From Bacteroidota bacterium (GTDB lineage Bacteria; Bacteroidota; Bacteroidia; Chitinophagales; Chitinophagaceae): a stretch of 42,133 bases of DNA. Below, piece by piece: positions 38,198 through 42,133 of the stretch (the stretch's first letter is position 1; each line of letters starts with the position of its first letter). The position numbers and the translations under genes are program-made. The DNA lies in contig CANGEP010000012.1 in assembly GCA_947452905.1 (NCBI GenBank), positions 1 through 42,133 of the forward strand, written 5' to 3'. The notes under the pieces were generated by a model. The model was not told where the DNA came from, did not search any database, and was given only the letters and a program-made list of their open reading frames with translations.

Positions 38198-39757
38198 ATG
38201 AAAAAAATTATGGGTATAGGAATAGCTGCAATACTAGCTATGCCATTGTTAAATTTTGCACAAGAAGTGGATGCTTCAATGATGCAAAAAATAAGAGAAG
38301 AAGGGTTACAACATTCTAAAGTAATGGATATTGTATTTAACCTTACCGACAAAAACGGAAATCGTTTAGCCAATTCTGCAGGGTATATGCGTGCTGCTAA
38401 TTACGCCAAAGAAACCTTAACTGGGTGGGGTATTGAAAATGCAAAACTAGATGCATGGGGTGAATTTGGGAAAGGTTGGGATTTAGAAAAAATGTATTTA
38501 GCCATGACAGCGCCTTATTATAAGCCTTTTTTGGCTTGGCCTAAAACATGGACAGCTGGAACTAAGGGGTTAAAGAAAGGAGGCATCATTGTAGTAGATG
38601 CAAAAGATTCTGCTACGGTTGAAAGCTATAGAGGTCAACTTAAAGGGAAATTAATTGTGATTGATCAAGCAACACCCTATAAACAAAGTTTTAAAGCCGA
38701 TGCCACAAGATTTACTGACGAAGAATTAGCAAAAATGGCGGCTGCCACTATGCAAGCAGGTGGTCGTGGAGGACAAACTATGGATACTGCTCAGCAAAGA
38801 AGAATGCGTGAGCAAATGTCTAGAACAGGAACTGCGAGGGCATTAACTATTTTAAAGGCAATGGCCAAAGAAGAGGGCGCAGTGGGTATGTTAAGCTCAG
38901 CTACACGTAATCATGATGGCACTATTTTTTCCCAAGGGGGTGGATCTTATAAAGCCACTGATCCTGAGAATTTCTTGGATATGGCATTAGGAATAGAAGA
39001 TTATAATACTTTATTAAGATTGGCGAAGTCAGGTACTGAAGTAAGTATGGAAACTGAAGTAAAAACAAAGTTTCAAGATAAAGACTTACAAGGATATAAT
39101 GTAATTGCCGAAATTCCTGGCAGCGATCCTGACTTAAAAGACGAAGTGGTAATGATTGGTGCTCATTTGGATTCTTGGCAATCCGGCACTGGTGCTACCG
39201 ACAATGCTTCTGGTAGTGCTGTGATGATGGAGGTAATGAGGATTTTAAAAACAATTGGCGCGCATCCAAAACGTACCATTCGAATTGGATTATGGAGTGC
39301 CGAAGAACAAGGTTTATTAGGTTCTCGTGGATATGTGAAAAAAACATTTATGGATGCCACTACCAATACACCCAATGCTGCGCATGAAAAATTTGCAGGG
39401 TATTTTAATATTGATAATGGAACTGGTAAAGTGCGTGGCATTTATTTACAAGGCAATGAACAATGTGGTCCTATTTTTAAAACTTGGTTAGCTCCCTTTG
39501 CCGACTTAGGTGCTACTACCGTAACCATTAGTAATACCGGTGGTACAGATCATCAATCTTTTGATGCGGTAGGCTTGCCTGGTTTTCAATTTATACAAGA
39601 TCCCATGGAGTATGATACAAGAACACATCATAGCAATATGGACGTGTATGAGCATTTAAGTGAGGATGATTTAAAACAAATAGCTACAGTGGTTGCCGCC
39701 TTTGCTTACAATACTGCTCAAAGAGAGGAGAAGCTACCAAGAAAGCCAAAGAAATAA
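38198..39757 (+). CDS. Exported M28-family zinc aminopeptidase-like peptidase
   Basis: The signal peptide is 1-22 (ends NFAQ). A PA-like insert (about 120-290) splits the peptidase region. The C-terminal M28 domain has all zinc ligands of the two-metal site: H323 (GAHLDSW), D335 (ATDNASG), E369-E370 (SAEEQGLLGS), D406 (NIDNGTG) and H477 or H478 (RTHHSN). M28 enzymes release N-terminal amino acids or cleave carboxypeptidase-type substrates. It is transcribed divergently from the S10-S9-TonB operon, which suggests shared control. A bidirectional-looking terminator follows. Confidence 0.92.
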   Translation: MKKIMGIGIAAILAMPLLNFAQEVDASMMQKIREEGLQHSKVMDIVFNLTDKNGNRLANSAGYMRAANYAKETLTGWGIENAKLDAWGEFGKGWDLEKMYLAMTAPYYKPFLAWPKTWTAGTKGLKKGGIIVVDAKDSATVESYRGQLKGKLIVIDQATPYKQSFKADATRFTDEELAKMAAATMQAGGRGGQTMDTAQQRRMREQMSRTGTARALTILKAMAKEEGAVGMLSSATRNHDGTIFSQGGGSYKATDPENFLDMALGIEDYNTLLRLAKSGTEVSMETEVKTKFQDKDLQGYNVIAEIPGSDPDLKDEVVMIGAHLDSWQSGTGATDNASGSAVMMEVMRILKTIGAHPKRTIRIGLWSAEEQGLLGSRGYVKKTFMDATTNTPNAAHEKFAGYFNIDNGTGKVRGIYLQGNEQCGPIFKTWLAPFADLGATTVTISNTGGTDHQSFDAVGLPGFQFIQDPMEYDTRTHHSNMDVYEHLSEDDLKQIATVVAAFAYNTAQREEKLPRKPKK

Positions 39758-39777
39758 TTTAAGTTTATTATTTATGC

Positions 39778-39811
39778 AATTAGGCTATCCAAATGGGTAG
39801 CCTAATTTTTT
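39778..39811 (+). terminator. Terminator after the M28 gene (also next to the convergent gene's stop)
   Basis: AATTAGGCTATCC (39778-39790) pairs with GGGTAGCCTAATT (39795-39807), 13 bp with one G-T, with an AAAT loop and T residues to 39811. The convergent minus-strand gene stops at 39810-39812, so the same hairpin probably ends that transcript too, although the minus side lacks a good T-run. Confidence 0.85.
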
Positions 39812-40925
39812 ATAAATGCCAATATCCTTCTAATTGGTTGAATCCTTTGATTAAGAAATTAAACTTTCTTTTATTGGGGAGTTCGTAATTCCCTCTTCTT
39901 GTATAGATTGCTATACATCCATTAATAGTGGGTCCTCCACTAAAAGGGGCAAATACTTTTATCATTGCAATATCACTAGTATTAAGCATTCCAATATAAT
40001 CATCATCAATTTTAAATTCATCTAAATAAATACTTACAGGTTGATTTCTCCAATGTAATGTTGGAATGCCAAGTTGGTTATCTTTTTTTGTGATACCTGC
40101 AATTCTAGATTGGATAAAAGTGAATATGTCAAATGATCTTGAAATACTTTCATCTTCAATGCCATCAAATATAGTGGGGGAGCCTCCATTAAATAAGCCC
40201 GAACTATATTGTTCGTTAAAGAGCTCTATTTTTTTCTTAATTTTTGATTTTACTATAACTGTTTCGAGTGTGTTTTTTTTGTTGTCTATTTTTTCATTAT
40301 AAACAAATCGATATCCGGTGTCAATTTTACTGGGATTGCCTAAAGTTATATAAATACTAGTTAAATTGATGGGGTCAAATAAGGAATCAAGATTATTTTT
40401 AATTTGAATATCTAAATCGCTATTCTTTTTGCCAATTTCAAAAAAAATAAAATTTGCCGAATCAGGGAATGCAAATTTTGATGTTCTAAAATGACCGCCT
40501 AAATCTACATTAGCAGTGCCAAAATAGGCTGCCTTGTTTTTTAACAAAGTCATGTAACTTATTGTGCGCGTCTTTATATTGAAATTATTAATCTTCCCTT
40601 CTAACTGTGGGAAAGCCTTTTGAACAAAAAAATGCATTGCATAATTACCCTCAGGAATATCTTCGCCGATAATCAAATTAGCCGAACACTCATTGTTAAT
40701 AAGGGGGTATCTAAATGCTGATCTGCTATTTTTATTTGTATTTTCTAATATAACGTGTAAAGTTTCATTTTTAAAGTCTGCATTTGTGGTATTCCAAATA
40801 CAATTTATTTGTATAGTATCTAGTCTGTTAAAATGTTGCTTATTTAATTGAACCAAAAGTGTGTCACTAGCATTCACTGTTGTATGAACAAATACAAACA
40901 AAAATAAAAAGCTAAGATATTTCAT
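39810..40925 (-). CDS. Exported protein with a TonB-plug-like C-terminal domain, no barrel
   Basis: The frame can be read from 40988, but ATG 40925 starts a proper signal peptide (MKYLSFLFLFVFVHTTVNAS), and a -7 box (40955-40962) lies inside the longer version, so 40925 (371 residues) is chosen. The first about 120 residues look like an MG2-type beta domain (DTLLVQLNKQHFNRLDTIQI). Residues about 290-345 (VSIYLDEFKIDDDYIGMLN, SDIAMIKVFAP, INGCIAIYTRRG) match the SusC-type plug pattern. It has a 20-residue-scale basic tail but no barrel. It is a short relative in layout of the 788-residue protein at 25744-28110; function unknown. Confidence 0.7.
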   Translation of the reverse strand: MKYLSFLFLFVFVHTTVNASDTLLVQLNKQHFNRLDTIQINCIWNTTNADFKNETLHVILENTNKNSRSAFRYPLINNECSANLIIGEDIPEGNYAMHFFVQKAFPQLEGKINNFNIKTRTISYMTLLKNKAAYFGTANVDLGGHFRTSKFAFPDSANFIFFEIGKKNSDLDIQIKNNLDSLFDPINLTSIYITLGNPSKIDTGYRFVYNEKIDNKKNTLETVIVKSKIKKKIELFNEQYSSGLFNGGSPTIFDGIEDESISRSFDIFTFIQSRIAGITKKDNQLGIPTLHWRNQPVSIYLDEFKIDDDYIGMLNTSDIAMIKVFAPFSGGPTINGCIAIYTRRGNYELPNKRKFNFLIKGFNQLEGYWHL

Positions 40926-40954
40926 AAAGGAAGTATTTAATAGTAGAGGCATTG

Positions 40955-40962
40955 CAAAAATA
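40955..40962 (-). promoter_or_regulatory. -7 box (TATTTTTG) for the plug-like exported protein
   Basis: The minus strand reads TATTTTTG, matching TAnnTTTG, 29 nt before ATG 40925. No TTTG -33 box lies at the usual distance. It supports the shorter start of that gene. Confidence 0.5.
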
Positions 40963-40987
40963 CCATTTTGCCTATAAAACAGTTCCA

Positions 40988-40999
40988 TTTGTTCCTATA
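40988..40999 (+). repeat. 12-nt direct repeat, copy 1 (TTTGTTCCTATA)
   Basis: TTTGTTCCTATA occurs here, 61 nt before the DUF6370-like gene, and again at 41390-41401, 98 nt before the DUF4440-like gene. GTTCC also occurs at 40982-40986. A shared operator is possible but unproven. Confidence 0.4.
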
Positions 41000-41002
41000 C
41001 CC

Positions 41003-41033
41003 AAAAAGGCACTTAGTAATAAGCGCTTTTTTT
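41003..41033 (+). repeat. Imperfect palindrome with T-run, upstream of the DUF6370-like gene
   Basis: AAAAAGGCACTT (41003-41014) pairs with AAGCGCTTTTTT (41021-41032) apart from one A-C mismatch and one G-T, around the core CTTAGTAATAAG (41012-41023 region), and a T-run follows. It has the form of a terminator but lies directly upstream of a -7 box and after no plus-strand gene. A very similar element occurs at 41994-42026. Confidence 0.5.
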
Positions 41034-41041
41034 TATCTTTG
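41034..41041 (+). promoter_or_regulatory. -7 box (TATCTTTG) 7 nt before the DUF6370-like start
   Basis: TATCTTTG fits TAnnTTTG exactly. Only 7 nt separate it from the ATG at 41049, so the mRNA would be nearly leaderless. No TTTG -33 box is found 19-21 nt upstream; that position is occupied by the palindrome. Confidence 0.5.
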
Positions 41042-41048
41042 TAATACT

Positions 41049-41384
41049 ATGCATAAATATTTAATTACCATTGGCTTATTAGTGTTAGTAAATTTTTTAT
41101 ACGCGCAAGATAGTACCGCTTTAAAATTGAATCCTCACAAAAAACTTTTAATCGTGGAGGCCTCCTGTGGCCAATGCCAATTTAAAATGGCTGGTAAGGG
41201 ATGTACCTTGGCTGTAAAAATTGAGGGTAAAGCTTATTTTGTTGATAAAGCGAATATTGATGCTTTTGGTGATGCGCATGCAAAAATGGGTTTTTGTAAT
41301 GCCATACGAAAAGCAAAAGTGCAGGGAGAAATAGTAGGGGATAAATTTGTGGCTTCTTTTTTTGAGCTTATAGATAAAAAATAG
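41049..41384 (+). CDS. Small exported Cys-rich protein, DUF6370-like
   Basis: The frame is open from 40968, but ATG 41049 begins a signal peptide (MHKYLITIGLLVLVNFLYAQ, 1-20) and gives 111 residues, so it is preferred. The mature part carries SCGQCQF (C40, C43), GKGC (C52), HxK region H77 and GFC (C83), a pattern I associate with the DUF6370 family in Bacteroidota. The four Cys and His could bind a metal or form disulfides; that is inference. It stands alone between the divergent plug-like gene and the next secreted protein. Confidence 0.75.
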   Translation: MHKYLITIGLLVLVNFLYAQDSTALKLNPHKKLLIVEASCGQCQFKMAGKGCTLAVKIEGKAYFVDKANIDAFGDAHAKMGFCNAIRKAKVQGEIVGDKFVASFFELIDKK

Positions 41385-41389
41385 CAAAG

Positions 41390-41401
41390 TTTGTTCCTAT
41401 A
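41390..41401 (+). repeat. 12-nt direct repeat, copy 2 (TTTGTTCCTATA)
   Basis: This is the exact second copy of the element at 40988-40999. Here GTTCC (41393-41397) is also mirrored by GGAAC (41411-41415), making an inverted repeat with a 13-nt centre upstream of the DUF4440-like gene. Confidence 0.4.
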
Positions 41402-41487
41402 TCGGTTTTTGGAACATTCTTTACTCTTTAATTATTACTTCATGTGATGTATGTAGTAATTTGAACTTACAAAACAAACCAACCAAA

Positions 41488-41943
41488 ATGAAAAAAGTAT
41501 TATTATCTATTAGCATGCTATTCATTGTATGCTTAGTAAATGCACAGCAAAACAAACAAGATGCTACCTCAAAAATTAAAGCATTGGAAGTTTCTTGGAA
41601 TGCGGCCATTTTAGAAAAAGACCATGGTGTAAAAATTAAAAATGAGATTCTTGCCGATGACTATTTTCAAGCAAATCCTTCTGGTAAAATGACCAATAAG
41701 GCAGAAACTATTAAAATGGAATCAGAAACAAAAGATATCGCTTTAAGTGTTGCTCAGGGTCCCATTTCGGTTCATTTTTACGGGAACAATGTGGCCATTG
41801 CGATTGGTACACATACAGTGAAGGGTAAAAATGCAGCCGGCAAAGATTTTACTAGAAAATATGATTATGCAGACACCTACATGGAAAGAAATGGCAAATG
41901 GCAAAGTATAGGTTCTTGTGTAGTTGCTACAGAACTAAAATAA
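41488..41943 (+). CDS. Secreted DUF4440 / SnoaL-like (NTF2-fold) protein
   Basis: The frame is open from a TTG at 41461, but ATG 41488 starts the signal peptide MKKVLLSISMLFIVCLVNAQ and gives 151 residues. The rest has the NTF2-like pattern: helix LEVSWNAAILEKD, then ILADDYFQANPSGKMTNKAET, and paired strands VAIAIGTHTVKGKN and RKYDYADTYMERNGKWQSIG. DUF4440 proteins are small cone-fold proteins of mostly unknown function, some being ligand-binding or enzyme-like. Nothing here names a substrate. It ends about 50 nt before a strong terminator. Confidence 0.8.
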   Translation: MKKVLLSISMLFIVCLVNAQQNKQDATSKIKALEVSWNAAILEKDHGVKIKNEILADDYFQANPSGKMTNKAETIKMESETKDIALSVAQGPISVHFYGNNVAIAIGTHTVKGKNAAGKDFTRKYDYADTYMERNGKWQSIGSCVVATELK

Positions 41944-41993
41944 AAACTACTATATACAATTATCAATTAGTTTTTAAGTTTGTATAAATACGT

Positions 41994-42026
41994 AAAAGAG
42001 GCGCTTAGTAATAAGTGCCTCTTTTT
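41994..42026 (+). terminator. Intrinsic terminator after the DUF4440-like gene
   Basis: AAAAGAGGCGCTT (41994-42006) pairs with AAGTGCCTCTTTT (42013-42025) with one G-T, loop AGTAAT, and a short T-run. The core CTTAGTAATAAG is identical to that of the palindrome at 41003-41033. Confidence 0.85.
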
Positions 42027-42081
42027 ATATCAATAAGTAGCCTTTTGAATTAAAAGTGTGTAACCACAGTGTAACGGACAC

Positions 42082-42118
42082 AAAAAAGCCCCTAACTCAT
42101 TGATTGTTAAGGGCTTTT
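42082..42118 (-). terminator. Terminator hairpin for the minus-strand tRNA
   Basis: AAAAGCCC (42084-42091) pairs with GGGCTTTT (42111-42118), and TAAC (42093-42096) with GTTA (42106-42109), with one C-A mismatch between. On the minus strand it follows the tRNA by 1 nt and ends in a run of six T residues. Confidence 0.7.
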
Positions 42119-42119
42119 G

Positions 42120-42133
42120 CGGACCGGACGGGA
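42120..42133 (-). tRNA. 3' end of a tRNA, probably tRNA-Asp (cut by the window edge)
   Basis: Reading the minus strand, the bases are TCCCGTCCGGTCCG: the 3' side of a T arm (CCCGT), the 3' acceptor strand CCGGTCC, and discriminator G at 42120. A G73 with this T arm and acceptor resembles tRNA-Asp of Bacteroidota, but the anticodon is outside the window. The adjacent terminator supports a tRNA end here. Confidence 0.5.

Noticed and set aside
41003..42026. Insertion sequence bounded by the two similar palindromes
   Set aside because: No transposase is encoded between them and the repeats are imperfect; reported only as a repeat observation.

Overview
The window comes from an AT-rich member of the Bacteroidota, most likely a Chitinophagaceae-like organism. 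Four things point there: the gene order tuf, tRNA-Trp, secE, nusG, rplKAJL, rpoBC; promoter-like boxes of the Bacteroidota type (TAnnTTTG); an STN-type TonB-dependent receptor beside a DUF4249 lipoprotein; and many secreted proteins whose signal peptides end in A-Q. The genus cannot be fixed from the sequence alone.

Bases 1-12430 hold the translation/transcription core on the + strand: the 3' end of tuf, tRNA-Trp(CCA), secE and nusG, then a strong terminator. A near-consensus promoter overlapping that terminator starts rplK-rplA-rplJ-rplL, which ends at another strong hairpin. rpoB-rpoC follow with their own promoter and terminator. The rplA-rplJ junction contains an RNA element that folds as a textbook kink-turn, which I read as the L10(L12)4 autoregulation site. 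L10 carries an unusual repetitive Ala/Pro/Glu tail.

Bases 12481-20646 hold housekeeping and envelope genes: a membrane-anchored OmpH/Skp-like coiled-coil protein; a + strand cluster of an APC permease, heptose-7-phosphate kinase and ispD; a Gfo/Idh oxidoreductase; anmK; and, convergent with anmK, murQ. murQ is translationally coupled to an exported, Tat-like PLP enzyme. AnmK and MurQ are consecutive steps of anhydro-MurNAc recycling.

Bases 20752-25742 hold a polytopic GT-C-like membrane protein followed by a 1156-residue fusion of a GH18-like hydrolase, a NodB deacetylase and a processive GT2 synthase. It looks like a one-polypeptide polysaccharide synthesis, deacetylation and trimming machine.

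Bases 25744-39757 hold a compact seven-gene minus-strand operon, with junctions of 1-13 nt. It encodes, in transcription order, an S10 carboxypeptidase, an amidohydrolase of the Xaa-Pro dipeptidase/imidazolonepropionase type, an S9 prolyl-oligopeptidase-family enzyme, an unrecognised exported protein, an STN TonB receptor, a DUF4249 lipoprotein and an exported MG2/plug-like protein. A divergent M28 aminopeptidase-like gene sits beside it. All products carry export signals. The set is best read as a peptide scavenging system of the outer membrane and periplasm, and it is the best candidate here for an uncharacterised system.

Bases 39778-42133 hold a second exported protein with a plug-like C-terminus, a small Cys-rich DUF6370-like protein, a DUF4440/SnoaL-like secreted protein, a repeated palindrome, and the 3' end of a minus-strand tRNA (probably Asp) with its terminator at the window edge. 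No insertion sequence, prophage, CRISPR array or rRNA gene was seen.
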